Below are positions 8,179 to 17,274 of a stretch of DNA of 64,000 bases, piece after piece. The position numbers and the translations under genes are program-made. The notes under the pieces are model-generated. The model had not been told where the DNA came from and did not search any database. It was given only the letters and a program-made list of their open reading frames with translations. Each line of letters begins with the position of its first letter. The first letter of the stretch is position 1. The DNA is from Longivirga sp038316965 (GTDB lineage: Bacteria; Actinomycetota; Actinomycetes; S36-B12; CAIYMF01): assembly GCA_038316965.1 (NCBI GenBank), contig JBBQAY010000006.1, positions 14,102 through 78,101 of the forward strand, given 5' to 3'.

Positions 8179-9716
8179 GGCTGTGTCCCTTCCGCGACCG
8201 GCGCCACCTGAGGCACCGGGTCGGTGGCCCCCACCGCGGTCATGACGCGGTCGACGGCCGGATTGATGACGTCGAGCACAGGCTTGGGGTAGAAGCCGAG
8301 CGCGATGATGACGACGAGGAGCGGCGCGATCGCGAGCACCTCACGACCCCGAAGGTCGAAGACCTTCTCCTTCACGATCTCGGGCGTCTCGCCCGTCATC
8401 GTGCGCTGGTACATGAGCAGGATGTAGAGCGCGGCCAGAACGATGCCGAGAGTGGCGATGACGCCGATCCACGGGTAGCGCTCGAACGTGCCCTGCAGCA
8501 CCAGGAACTCGCTCACGAAGCTCGACAGACCAGGAAGTGCGAGCGAGGACAACCCCGCGACCAGGAAGGTTCCCGCGAGCACGGGGGCGACCTTCTGGAC
8601 GCCGCCGAAGTCGTCGATGAGACGCGAGCCGCGACGGCTGATGAGGAAGCCACCGATGAGGAACAGCGCGGCGGTCGAGAAGCCGTGGTTGACCATGTAC
8701 AGCGTCGAGCCGCTCTGTCCGCGCGAGGTCATCACGAAGATGCCGAGCGCGATGAAGCCGAAGTGCGACACCGAGGTGTAGGCGATGAGGCGCTTGATGT
8801 CCTGCTGGCCGATGGCCAGCAGGGCGCCGTAGATGATGCCGATCACCGCGAGAGCGATGACGAGCGGCGTGGCCCAGGTTGACGCCTCGGGGAAGAGCTC
8901 GAGGCAGTAGCGCAGCATGCCGAAGGTGCCGACCTTGTCGAGCACGCCGACGAGCAGCACCGCGGTGCCCGGGGTCGACTCCGCGGCGGCATCGGGCAGC
9001 CACGTGTGGAACGGCACCAGCGGGGCCTTGATCGCGAACGCGACGAAGAAGCCGACGAAGAGCCACTTCTGGGTGTTCGGGTCGATCGTCAGGCCGGCAA
9101 GTGCGGTGAAGTCGAACGTGCCCGTGCCGAGCTGCTGCACGGAGACGACGTACAAGCCGATGAGCGAGGCCAGCATGAGCAGGCCGCCGAACAGGGAGTA
9201 CAGGAGAAACTTCACCGCGGCGTAGTTGCGGCGCTGGCCGCCGTAGCGACCGATCAGGAAGTAGACCGGCACGAGCATGGCCTCGAAGAACACATAGAAC
9301 AGGAAGACGTCGGTCGCGGCGAAGACGCCGATCATCGCCGCCTCGAGCACGAGGATCAGCGCGACATAGCCCTTGACCGAGCCGCGTGCGCCGTCGGCGT
9401 CGTTCCAGCCGGCCAGGAGGACGATCGGCACGAGCGACGTCGACAGCGCCACGAGCACGAGGGCGATGCCGTCGAGCCCCATCGCGAAGTTGACGCCGAA
9501 CGACGGGATCCAGGAGTACGAGAACCCGAGCTGGAAGTCGGCGGCGAGCGCGGCGTCGAACTTCAGGGCCGCAGCGATCGTGATCAGGAACGTCAGCAGC
9601 GAGAAGCCGATGCCGACCTGCTTGGCCAGGGTCGGGTTGCTCTTGGGCAGGAGCATGACCGCCACCGCGCCGACGATCGGCGCGAGGAACAGCACGAGGA
9701 GCCAGTTGAAGGTCAT
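8175..9716 (-). CDS. nuoM: NADH-quinone oxidoreductase subunit M
   Basis: Antiporter-like proton-pumping subunit of complex I, 513 residues. The motif FAIKAPLVPFHTWLPDAAAE, then QQDIKRLIAYTSVSHFGFI, is characteristic of NuoM. The start is placed at ATG 9716 (MTFNWLLVLFLAPIVGA), immediately after the nuoL stop at 9719; the longer in-frame extension to 9899 is the antisense-like reading of the nuoL 3' end and is rejected. The stop overlaps the nuoN start. It works with NuoL and NuoN in the distal membrane arm. Confidence 0.95.
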   Translation of the reverse strand: MTFNWLLVLFLAPIVGAVAVMLLPKSNPTLAKQVGIGFSLLTFLITIAAALKFDAALAADFQLGFSYSWIPSFGVNFAMGLDGIALVLVALSTSLVPIVLLAGWNDADGARGSVKGYVALILVLEAAMIGVFAATDVFLFYVFFEAMLVPVYFLIGRYGGQRRNYAAVKFLLYSLFGGLLMLASLIGLYVVSVQQLGTGTFDFTALAGLTIDPNTQKWLFVGFFVAFAIKAPLVPFHTWLPDAAAESTPGTAVLLVGVLDKVGTFGMLRYCLELFPEASTWATPLVIALAVIGIIYGALLAIGQQDIKRLIAYTSVSHFGFIALGIFVMTSRGQSGSTLYMVNHGFSTAALFLIGGFLISRRGSRLIDDFGGVQKVAPVLAGTFLVAGLSSLALPGLSSFVSEFLVLQGTFERYPWIGVIATLGIVLAALYILLMYQRTMTGETPEIVKEKVFDLRGREVLAIAPLLVVIIALGFYPKPVLDVINPAVDRVMTAVGATDPVPQVAPVAEGTQP

Positions 9717-9718
9717 GG

Positions 9719-11650
9719 CTAGAGCCTCACCAGGACGAGGGCGAAGACCACGAGAGCGGCACCGCCGAGCATGGATAGCGCGTACGAGCGCGTGAAGCCC
9801 GTCTGCAGGCGCCTCGCGCGGCCCGAGAGGCCGCCGATCGTGGCCGCGGTGCCGTTGACGACGCCGTCGACCACGCGGTTGTCGAACCAGACCAGCCACC
9901 GCGTGAGGTACTGACCGGGGCGCATGAAGACTGCCTCGTTGAACGCGTCGCCGTAGAGGTCAGCCCGAGCAGCGCGGGTCAGCAGGTTGCCGGCGGGCGC
10001 GACGACCGGCACGGACCGGCGGGCGTAGAGCACCCAGCCGAGCGCCGCACCGACGAGGACGACCGCGAGCGTGATGGCGGTGAGGGCAGGGACGGGGATA
10101 CCGATCACCGGCTCCTTGAAGCCGAGGACCGGCTCGAGCCAGTGCTCGATGCCGTTGCCGTACGCGAGAGCGAAGCCCCCCACGGTGGACAGGAAAGCGA
10201 GGACCGCGATCGGGCCGGTCATGATCCCGGGCGACTCGTGCGGGTGCGCGTCGTCCTCCCAGCGGGCCTTGCCGAAGAACGTCATCGCCACGAGCCGCGT
10301 CATGTAGAAGGCGGTGATGCCTGCACCGAGCAGCGTGACGAGCCCGGTGAGGGTGTTCACCGAGAAGGCGGCCTCGATGATCTTGTCCTTGGAGAAGAAG
10401 CCCGCGAACGGTGGGATCCCGAGGATCGCGAAGTACCCGGCCATGAAGGTGATCCAGGTGACCACCATGACCGCGCGCAGACCGCCGTACCTGCGCATGT
10501 TGACGTTGTCGTTCATACCGTGCATGACGGAGCCGGCGCCGAGGAACATCGTGGCCTTGAAGAAGCCGTGCGTGACCAGGTGGAAGATCGCGAAGACGTA
10601 GCCGACCGGGCCGAGGCCGGCCGCCAGGATCATGTAGCCGATCTGGCTCATGGTCGAGCCGGCGAGGGCCTTCTTGATGTCGTCCTTCGCGCATCCGATC
10701 ACCGCACCCATGAGGAGCGTGATCGCACCGATGATCACCACGGCGGTCTGCGCGGTGGGGGCGGCGTCGAAGATCGCGTTCGAGCGGGCGATCAGGTAGA
10801 CGCCGGCGGTGACCATCGTGGCCGCGTGGATGAGGGCCGAGACCGGGGTCGGGCCTTCCATGGCGTCGAGCAGCCACGACTGCAGCGGGAACTGCGCGGA
10901 CTTGCCACAGGCGGCGAGCAGCAGCGCGAGGCCGATCCAGGTGAGCTGGGACTCGCTGGCGCTTGCGGCATTCGTGAGGACGCCGTCGAACGCGACCGAA
11001 CCGAACGTGACGAACATCAGCATCACTGCGATGGAGAGACCGACGTCACCGACTCGGTTGACGACGAAGGCCTTCTTGGACGCCACCGCCGCAGAGTCCT
11101 TGACGAACCAGAAGCCGATGAGCAGGTACGAAGCGAGGCCGACGCCCTCCCACCCGACGTACAGGAGGAGGTAGTTGTTCGCGAGGACGAGCAGGAGCAT
11201 CGAGGCCACGAACAGGTTGAGGTAGGCGAAGAAGCGCCGACGGTCGTGGTCGTGGCTCATGTAGCCCACGGAGTAGATGTGGATCAGCGTGCCGACGCCG
11301 GTGATCAGGAGGACGAACGTCATGGACAGCTGGTCGACGCGCAGGTCGAACGGCACGGTGAAGGTGCCGACCGCGATCCAGTCGAAGAGGTGCTGCGTGA
11401 CGGTGCGCTCCTCCGCGGCACGGCCCAGGAGGCCGAAGAACAGCAGGGCAGCGACCACGAAGGACCCGCCGGACATCGCGACGCCCAGCCAGTGGCCCCA
11501 GCGATCGGTTCGCCGACCGCCGAGCAGGAGCACGGCGGCTCCGAGCAGCGGCAGTCCGACGAGCAACCAGGTCAGCGTGAACAGCCCGCTCGCCTCGGTC
11601 GCTGTTGCGACCTCGGCGACCGTGGCGAGCCCGCCCGAGAACGGTGACAC
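9719..11650 (-). CDS. nuoL: NADH-quinone oxidoreductase subunit L
   Basis: Largest antiporter-like membrane subunit of complex I, 643 residues, carrying the long lateral helix at its C-terminus. Recognised from WEGVGLASYLLIGFWF, SAQFPLQSWLLDAMEGPTPV (key channel residues) and CAKDDIKKALAGSTMSQIGYM. The C-terminal 100 residues end in a transmembrane anchor (SMLGGAALVVFALVLVRL). It is separated from nuoK by 13 nt and adjoins nuoM with a 2-nt gap. Full length, with no sign of disruption. Confidence 0.96.
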   Translation of the reverse strand: MSPFSGGLATVAEVATATEASGLFTLTWLLVGLPLLGAAVLLLGGRRTDRWGHWLGVAMSGGSFVVAALLFFGLLGRAAEERTVTQHLFDWIAVGTFTVPFDLRVDQLSMTFVLLITGVGTLIHIYSVGYMSHDHDRRRFFAYLNLFVASMLLLVLANNYLLLYVGWEGVGLASYLLIGFWFVKDSAAVASKKAFVVNRVGDVGLSIAVMLMFVTFGSVAFDGVLTNAASASESQLTWIGLALLLAACGKSAQFPLQSWLLDAMEGPTPVSALIHAATMVTAGVYLIARSNAIFDAAPTAQTAVVIIGAITLLMGAVIGCAKDDIKKALAGSTMSQIGYMILAAGLGPVGYVFAIFHLVTHGFFKATMFLGAGSVMHGMNDNVNMRRYGGLRAVMVVTWITFMAGYFAILGIPPFAGFFSKDKIIEAAFSVNTLTGLVTLLGAGITAFYMTRLVAMTFFGKARWEDDAHPHESPGIMTGPIAVLAFLSTVGGFALAYGNGIEHWLEPVLGFKEPVIGIPVPALTAITLAVVLVGAALGWVLYARRSVPVVAPAGNLLTRAARADLYGDAFNEAVFMRPGQYLTRWLVWFDNRVVDGVVNGTAATIGGLSGRARRLQTGFTRSYALSMLGGAALVVFALVLVRL

Positions 11651-11663
11651 GACGGCAGACCCC

Positions 11664-11963
11664 TTAGTACTTCAGCAGATTGGCTTCGTCGACCGAGGCC
11701 GACCGGCGGGTTCGGAAGATCGTCATGATGATCGCGAGACCGACCACGACCTCGGCAGCGGCCACGACCATCACGAAGAACGCGATGACCTGGCCGTCGA
11801 GGTTGCCGTGGACGCGGGCGAACGAGACGAACGCGAGGTTCGAGGCGTTGAGCATGAGCTCCACGCACATGAACAGCACGATGGCGTTGCGTCGCACCAG
11901 CACGCCGACGGCGCCGATGCTGAACAGGATCGCCGACAGGTAGAGGTAGTTCGACGGGTTCAC
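11664..11963 (-). CDS. nuoK: NADH-quinone oxidoreductase subunit K
   Basis: Small three-helix membrane subunit of complex I, 99 residues, the standard length. It contains the conserved membrane glutamates in MCVELMLNASNLAFV and VVAAAEVVVGLAIIM. The start overlaps the nuoJ stop by 4 nt. The C-terminal tail RTRRSASVDEANLLKY matches the usual NuoK ending (DEANLLK). Confidence 0.96.
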   Translation of the reverse strand: MNPSNYLYLSAILFSIGAVGVLVRRNAIVLFMCVELMLNASNLAFVSFARVHGNLDGQVIAFFVMVVAAAEVVVGLAIIMTIFRTRRSASVDEANLLKY

Positions 11964-12814
11964 CGGTGTCCCCCTTCCTCGTGGGCGATGTCCTCGGCAC
12001 CGAGGACGTGCTCGCCCTCAGGGCCGACTGCACCGCCCTGTGAGAGCGCGTTGACGCGCTTGGTGTCGGCATGGTCGACGCCGACCCTCGCGCTCACACC
12101 GCGCAGGGGCTCGGGCACCGAGATATCGGTGGGCGTGCCGTCGGGCAGCAGCGCCGGAGTGCCGACCGCGTTGTGGCGGGCGTAGACGCCGGGGCCGGGA
12201 AGGTTCTGGGCGTAGCCCGAGCGCACGCGCTCGGCGGCCATCTCCGCCTGGCTCTTGCGGGCTTCGGTGCGTTCGCGGTGCGCCAGCACCATCGCGCCGA
12301 GCGCGGCGGTGATGAGCAGTGCGGAGGTGACCTCGAAGGCGAGCACGTAGCGGCCGAAGATCAGGCGCGCGATTCCCTGGATGTTGCCGCCGTCGGCGTT
12401 GTTCGCGACGCCGAGACCCTCGGCGTCCGAGACGACCGCCGATCCGACGGCCGTGGCGAGCAGGCCGAAGAAGCCGAGGCCGAAGAGCACCGAGGCGACC
12501 CGCTGGCCCTTGATCGTCTCCACGAGCGAGTCGTTGGAGTCGACGCCGACGATCATGAGGACGAACAGGAACAGCATCATCACGGCGCCGGTGTAGACGA
12601 TGATCTGCACCATGCCGAGGAACGGGGCCTCGAGCGAGACGTAGAGCACGGCGAGGCTGATCATCGTCGCGGCGATCGACAGGGCGCTGTGGACCGCCTT
12701 CTTCGACAGGAGCATGCCGAGAGCGCCGGCGACGGCGACGAAGGCGCAGACCCAGAACACGATCTGCTCGCCAGTGTTGCCGCTGGTCTCGACGGCGGCG
12801 AGGAGCGAGGTCAC
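11960..12814 (-). CDS. nuoJ: NADH-quinone oxidoreductase subunit J
   Basis: Membrane subunit of complex I, 284 residues from GTG 12814. Five hydrophobic helices occupy roughly residues 20-200, including the conserved FLGMVQIIVYTGAVMMLFLF. The C-terminal about 80 residues are hydrophilic (AEMAAERVRSGYAQNLPGPG and onward), an extension common in actinobacterial NuoJ and absent in E. coli. The start overlaps the nuoI stop by 4 nt; the apparent frame continuing to 13258 is rejected because it is antisense to nuoI. Confidence 0.94.
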   Translation of the reverse strand: MTSLLAAVETSGNTGEQIVFWVCAFVAVAGALGMLLSKKAVHSALSIAATMISLAVLYVSLEAPFLGMVQIIVYTGAVMMLFLFVLMIVGVDSNDSLVETIKGQRVASVLFGLGFFGLLATAVGSAVVSDAEGLGVANNADGGNIQGIARLIFGRYVLAFEVTSALLITAALGAMVLAHRERTEARKSQAEMAAERVRSGYAQNLPGPGVYARHNAVGTPALLPDGTPTDISVPEPLRGVSARVGVDHADTKRVNALSQGGAVGPEGEHVLGAEDIAHEEGGHR

Positions 12815-13416
12815 GCCGTCACCTCTTCCTCGTCGGACGCCGACGCCGCGGGCGAACCGATCCACGTGCCGGCCCGGCGCGCCTCGACCTCGCCGACCTG
12901 TGCGGCGACCGCACGGGTGACGTTGCCGAGGTAGTAGTCGGTCTCCGTGGTGCCCGGCACCATCGCGTGCGGCGGTGCAGCCATGCCCCCGAGGAGCGGG
13001 CCCAGGAGGTCGTGCTTCTCGTAGATCAGGTCGGCGCGGTTGTCGTCTGCGAGCTCGTACTCGTTGGTCATCGTCAGCGCACGCGTGGGGCACGCCTCGA
13101 TGCACAGACCGCAGAAGATGCAGCGCAGGTAGTTGATCTGGTAGACGCGGCCGTAGCGCTCGCCGGGGCTGAAGCGCTCGCCGTCGGTGTTGTCCGCGCC
13201 CTCGACGTAGATGGCGTCGGCCGGGCACGCCCATGCGCAGAGCTCGCAGCCGATGCACTTCTCAAGGCCGTCGGGGTGACGGTTGAGCTGGTGCCGACCG
13301 TGGTAGCGCGGACGTACAGGCGTCTTGACGTCGGGGTACTGCTCGGTGACCACCCGCTTGAACATCTGGGTGAACGGCACACCGAAGCCGCGGAAGAAGT
13401 GGCGCTCGTCAGCCAT
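12811..13416 (-). CDS. nuoI: NADH-quinone oxidoreductase subunit I (2x[4Fe-4S])
   Basis: Peripheral-arm ferredoxin-like subunit of complex I, 201 residues. It carries two [4Fe-4S] motifs: Cys54, 57, 60 and 64 (CIGCELCAWACP) and Cys99, 102, 105 and 109 (CIFCGLCIEACP). These form clusters N6a and N6b, which pass electrons to NuoB. The acidic tail (SASDEEEVTA) is variable in the family. The start overlaps nuoH by 8 nt and the stop overlaps nuoJ by 4 nt. Confidence 0.96.
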   Translation of the reverse strand: MADERHFFRGFGVPFTQMFKRVVTEQYPDVKTPVRPRYHGRHQLNRHPDGLEKCIGCELCAWACPADAIYVEGADNTDGERFSPGERYGRVYQINYLRCIFCGLCIEACPTRALTMTNEYELADDNRADLIYEKHDLLGPLLGGMAAPPHAMVPGTTETDYYLGNVTRAVAAQVGEVEARRAGTWIGSPAASASDEEEVTA

Positions 13417-14791
13417 GGGTGTCCTCCTCCCCCGGAATGTCGGCTTCGACGGCGGCCCACTCGTCCCCGGCGGGGACGGCGGTCACCGCGACGGTCGCCT
13501 TGGCGCGACGAGTCACGATCAGCTCCTGACCGGGCAGGGGCGGGACGGGGTGGCCGCCCGCGAACGGGTCGTGCGGTTCCGGCTCGGCAGGCTCTGGCGT
13601 GCGCGAGCCGCTGCGGAGGTCGAGGACGAACGCGAACAGGGCGATGGCCGCGAGCACGAAGCCGCCCCAGAGAAGGAACGGGCGAAGCTCGAACCCGGAC
13701 TGGTTGGTGAGCGCACGCATCGTGGCGACGAGCAGGATCCACACGATCGAGACCGGGATGAGCACGCGCCAGCCGAACTTCATGAACTGGTCGTAGCGCA
13801 GGCGCGGGAGCGTGCCGCGCAGCCAGACGAAGACGAAGATCATGACGTAGATCTTGAGGACGAACCACAGGACCGGCCACCAGCCCTCGTTGGCGCCCGG
13901 CCAGATCGTGGAGATCGGCGCGGGCATGGCCCAACCACCGAGGAACAGCGTCGTGGCCACGGCCGAGACGTTGATCATGTTGATGTACTCGGCGAGGTAG
14001 AACGATGCCCAGCGCAGGCCGGAGTACTCCGTGAAGTAGCCCGCGACCAGCTCGCCCTCGGCCTCGGGGAGGTCGAAGGGTGCGCGGTTGGTCTCGCCCA
14101 CCATCGCGATCAGGTAGATCACGAACGACACCGGAAGGAGCAGCGCGAACCAGCTGTTGAGCTCGAGCCCGAACAGCGAGAACGTCTCCGCCTGGCTGGC
14201 CACGATCTGCGAGGTCGACATCGAGCTGGAGTAGAGGAAGACCGCGACGAACGACAGGCCCATGGCGATCTCGTACGAGATCATCTGCGCGCTCGAACGC
14301 AGGCCGCCGAGCAAGGAGTACGTCGAGCCCGACGACCAGCCGGCGAGCACGATGCCGTAGATGCCGATCGACGCGATCGCCAGGACGTAGAGCACCGACA
14401 CCGAGAAGTCGGTGAGCTGCAGCGGCGTCTGGACGCCGAACAGCGAGACCACGGGACCGATCGGGATGACGGCGAACACGAGGAACGCTGACATGGCCGA
14501 GATCGCAGGGGCGATCAGGTAGACCAGCTTGTCGGCGTTCGCCGGGGTGATGCCCTCCTTGAGGGCGAGCTTGATGCCGTCGTAGATCGGGGTGAGCAGA
14601 CCGAACGGTCCCCAGCGGTTCGGGCCCGACCGCTGCTGCATCCGCGCGACGACCTTGCGCTCGAACCACGTCGTGAAGAGCGTGAGCAGGATGAGGGCGA
14701 GGAAGATGACCAGACCCTTGATGAGCGTGATCCAGAAGGGGTCCTGCCCGAAGATCGACAGGTCGCCCTTCGCGGCCGCCAGCGTGTTCAC
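13409..14791 (-). CDS. nuoH: NADH-quinone oxidoreductase subunit H, with C-terminal extension
   Basis: Membrane subunit that joins the peripheral and membrane arms and helps form the quinone site. It is 460 residues from GTG 14791, which overlaps the nuoG stop (GTGA). Diagnostic segments are RSGPNRWGPFGLLTPIYDGI near the N-terminus and ETNRAPFDLPEAEGELVAGY (quinone-site loop) in the middle. E. coli NuoH is about 325 residues; the surplus is mostly a hydrophilic, Pro/Glu-rich C-terminal tail (about the last 75 residues, from SGSRTPEP on), as often seen in actinobacteria. Confidence 0.95.
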   Translation of the reverse strand: MNTLAAAKGDLSIFGQDPFWITLIKGLVIFLALILLTLFTTWFERKVVARMQQRSGPNRWGPFGLLTPIYDGIKLALKEGITPANADKLVYLIAPAISAMSAFLVFAVIPIGPVVSLFGVQTPLQLTDFSVSVLYVLAIASIGIYGIVLAGWSSGSTYSLLGGLRSSAQMISYEIAMGLSFVAVFLYSSSMSTSQIVASQAETFSLFGLELNSWFALLLPVSFVIYLIAMVGETNRAPFDLPEAEGELVAGYFTEYSGLRWASFYLAEYINMINVSAVATTLFLGGWAMPAPISTIWPGANEGWWPVLWFVLKIYVMIFVFVWLRGTLPRLRYDQFMKFGWRVLIPVSIVWILLVATMRALTNQSGFELRPFLLWGGFVLAAIALFAFVLDLRSGSRTPEPAEPEPHDPFAGGHPVPPLPGQELIVTRRAKATVAVTAVPAGDEWAAVEADIPGEEDTHG

Positions 14792-17274
14792 TCCGCACCT
14801 CCTGCGATGCGTACGACGTCGCCGTGCCCGGCACCGAGAGTGGCGCGGGGCGTAGAGCCGTCGGAGTTGGCCGGGACCCACACCACGCCGTCAGGCATCG
14901 CGGTCACCACGACGGGCAGCGTCAGTGCACCCGAGTCGGTCGACACCGTGAGCCGGGCACCGTCGACGGCGCCGACGCCGGCAGCCGTGGCGGGCGAGAT
15001 GCGCGCGACCGACGTACGGGCGGTCGCCTGGAGGTAGGGGTCGCCGTCCTGCAGGAGGCCGTGGTCGAGGAGCTGGCGCCACGTGGCCAGCAGAGCCTCG
15101 CCCGCACCCGGCTCCGGAAGGGGCTCGGACGCGACGCTCGGTGCCTCGGCCCGCTCGCCGGCCCAGGCACCGATCGCGGCGAGCTCGGCGCGCAGCGAGG
15201 CGATGTCGCCTCGCCCGAGGGCGACGCCGACCTCGTCGGCGAGCATGGCGAGGACACGGGAGTCGGACAGGGCGAGCGAGCTCGGGAAGACCTGCGCGAA
15301 CTCGCGTGGGCGACCCTCCCAGTCGAGGTACGTGCCGGCCTTGTCGGCGGCTGTGCCAACGGGGAGGACGACGTCGGAGAGCGCCGTGACGGCCGAGTGA
15401 CGCTGCTCGAGCGACACGACGAACGGCACCGACTCCACGGCCGCGAGGAAGGCGGCGGGGTCCGCGAGGTCGGCGGCTTCGACGCCACCGACCAGCAGGG
15501 CCTTCACCGCGGGCACATGCTCGGTGGGATCGGCCGCAGCCGCCAGGGCGTCCCGGTCGGCGGTGGCCGCCTCGACCACCTCGGCGAGCGAACGGCCAGC
15601 CTCGGCGGGCAGAGATTCGGGAGCGACGCCCCACACCGCGGCGACCTGGGCCCGGGCGGCAGCATCGCCGATAGGGCGCCCGCCGGGCAGGAGCCCGGCC
15701 AACGCACCGGCCTCGAGAGCGCCGCGCTCACCGGCACGACGCGGCACCCAGCCGAGCGAGGCACCCGTGGCGGCCGCGAGCCGGGCCGCGGCGGACAGCG
15801 CACCGGCGGACTGCGCCAGGCGCTCGCCGACGAGCAGCACCGCTCCGGGCCGGCGAAGCAGGGACGCTGCGGTGGCGAGGTGGCCCTCGAGGCCGGTCTC
15901 GTCCGCAAGCGAGTCGAGAGCGGCTGCCTCGGCACCGGGCGCTGTCGCGAGGACCGTGCCCTTGGCCTTGGTGACTCCGGCGGACGCGAACGGCGCGATC
16001 GAGAACACCTTCACGCCGCGGGTGCGCGAGGCCTTGCGCAGGCGCAGGAACACGATCGGCGACTCGTCCTCGGCATCGAGGCCGGCGAGCACCACGACCG
16101 GCGCAGCCTCGAGGTCGGCGTACGTCGGGCCGATCGGCCGACCAGCCACGACGGCGGCGAGGAAGGCCGACTCCTCGGCGGACGCCGGACGTGCCCGGAA
16201 GTCGAGATCGTCGGTGCCCAGGGCAACGCGGGCGAACTTGGCCCAGGAGTAGGCGTCCTCGACGGTGAGGCGCCCACCCGGAAGAACTGCGGTGGCGGCA
16301 CCGGCGGCGCGCAGACCCTCGGCGGCGATCGTGATGGCCTCGGGCCACGAGGCGGCGACCAGCTCGCCGGTCTCCTCGTCACGCACGAGCGGGTGCTCGA
16401 TGCGGCCATCCTGCAGGTGGCTGAAGGCGAAGCGGCCCTTGTCGCAGTTCCACTCCTCGTTGACGGCGGGCTCGTCCAGCGCGAGACGGCGCAGGATCGT
16501 CGAGCGGCGTACGTCGGTGCGCAGGCCGCAGCCCGAGGCGCAGTGCTCGCACACCGTCGGTGTCGAGACGAGGTCGAACGGGCGCGAGCGGAAGCGGTAC
16601 TTCGCGCTCGTCAAGGCACCCACCGGGCAGATCTGCACGGTGTTGCCCGAGAAGTAGGAGTCGAACGGCTGGTCGGCGGAGATGCCGACCTGCTGCTGGG
16701 AGCCGCGCTCGAGCAGATCGATGAACGGGTCGCCCGCGATCTGGTCGGCGAAGCGCGTGCACCGCGCGCACGACACGCAGCGCTCGCGGTCGAGCAGGAT
16801 CTGCGCCGAGACGTTGATCGGCTTGGGGAACGTGCGCTTCACGGCGTCGAAGCGGGACTCGCCACGGCCGTGGGACATCGCCTGGTTCTGCAGCGGGCAC
16901 TCGCCGCCCTTGTCGCACACCGGGCAGTCGAGCGGGTGGTTGATGAGGAGGAACTCCATCACGCCCTGCTGCGCCTTCTCGGCGATCTCGGACGTGAGCT
17001 GGGTCTTGACCTTCATGCCCTCGGTGGCCGTCATGGCGCAGGCGGGCTGCGGCTTGGGCTGGCCCTCGATCTCGACCAGGCACATGCGGCAGGCCGCGAC
17101 CGGGTCGAGGAGCGGGTGGTCGCAGAAGCGCGGCACCGCGATGCCGAGCTGCTCCGCGGCGCGGATGACCAGCGTGCCCTTCGGCACGACGAGGTCGATG
17201 CCGTCGACGGTGATCGTGACGCCGTCGACCGGCGTGGTGGCGGGAGCGTTGGGTCCCGAGGAGGTGACGGTCAT
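14788..17274 (-). CDS. nuoG: NADH-quinone oxidoreductase subunit G (Fe-S)
   Basis: Large iron-sulphur subunit of the complex I peripheral arm, 828 residues. The N-terminal ferredoxin domain has the [2Fe-2S] cysteines (CDHPLLDPVAACRMC about 51-65, then C79). These are followed by His/Cys-ligated and Cys-ligated [4Fe-4S] motifs (HPLDCPVCDKGGECPL, then CVSCARC) and CEHCASGCGLRTD of the molybdopterin-oxidoreductase-like domain. That last domain has lost catalysis in the family. The C-terminal region (about 700-828) resembles the molybdopterin dinucleotide-binding barrel. The start overlaps the nuoF stop by 4 nt (ATGA). Confidence 0.95.
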   Translation of the reverse strand: MTVTSSGPNAPATTPVDGVTITVDGIDLVVPKGTLVIRAAEQLGIAVPRFCDHPLLDPVAACRMCLVEIEGQPKPQPACAMTATEGMKVKTQLTSEIAEKAQQGVMEFLLINHPLDCPVCDKGGECPLQNQAMSHGRGESRFDAVKRTFPKPINVSAQILLDRERCVSCARCTRFADQIAGDPFIDLLERGSQQQVGISADQPFDSYFSGNTVQICPVGALTSAKYRFRSRPFDLVSTPTVCEHCASGCGLRTDVRRSTILRRLALDEPAVNEEWNCDKGRFAFSHLQDGRIEHPLVRDEETGELVAASWPEAITIAAEGLRAAGAATAVLPGGRLTVEDAYSWAKFARVALGTDDLDFRARPASAEESAFLAAVVAGRPIGPTYADLEAAPVVVLAGLDAEDESPIVFLRLRKASRTRGVKVFSIAPFASAGVTKAKGTVLATAPGAEAAALDSLADETGLEGHLATAASLLRRPGAVLLVGERLAQSAGALSAAARLAAATGASLGWVPRRAGERGALEAGALAGLLPGGRPIGDAAARAQVAAVWGVAPESLPAEAGRSLAEVVEAATADRDALAAAADPTEHVPAVKALLVGGVEAADLADPAAFLAAVESVPFVVSLEQRHSAVTALSDVVLPVGTAADKAGTYLDWEGRPREFAQVFPSSLALSDSRVLAMLADEVGVALGRGDIASLRAELAAIGAWAGERAEAPSVASEPLPEPGAGEALLATWRQLLDHGLLQDGDPYLQATARTSVARISPATAAGVGAVDGARLTVSTDSGALTLPVVVTAMPDGVVWVPANSDGSTPRATLGAGHGDVVRIAGGAE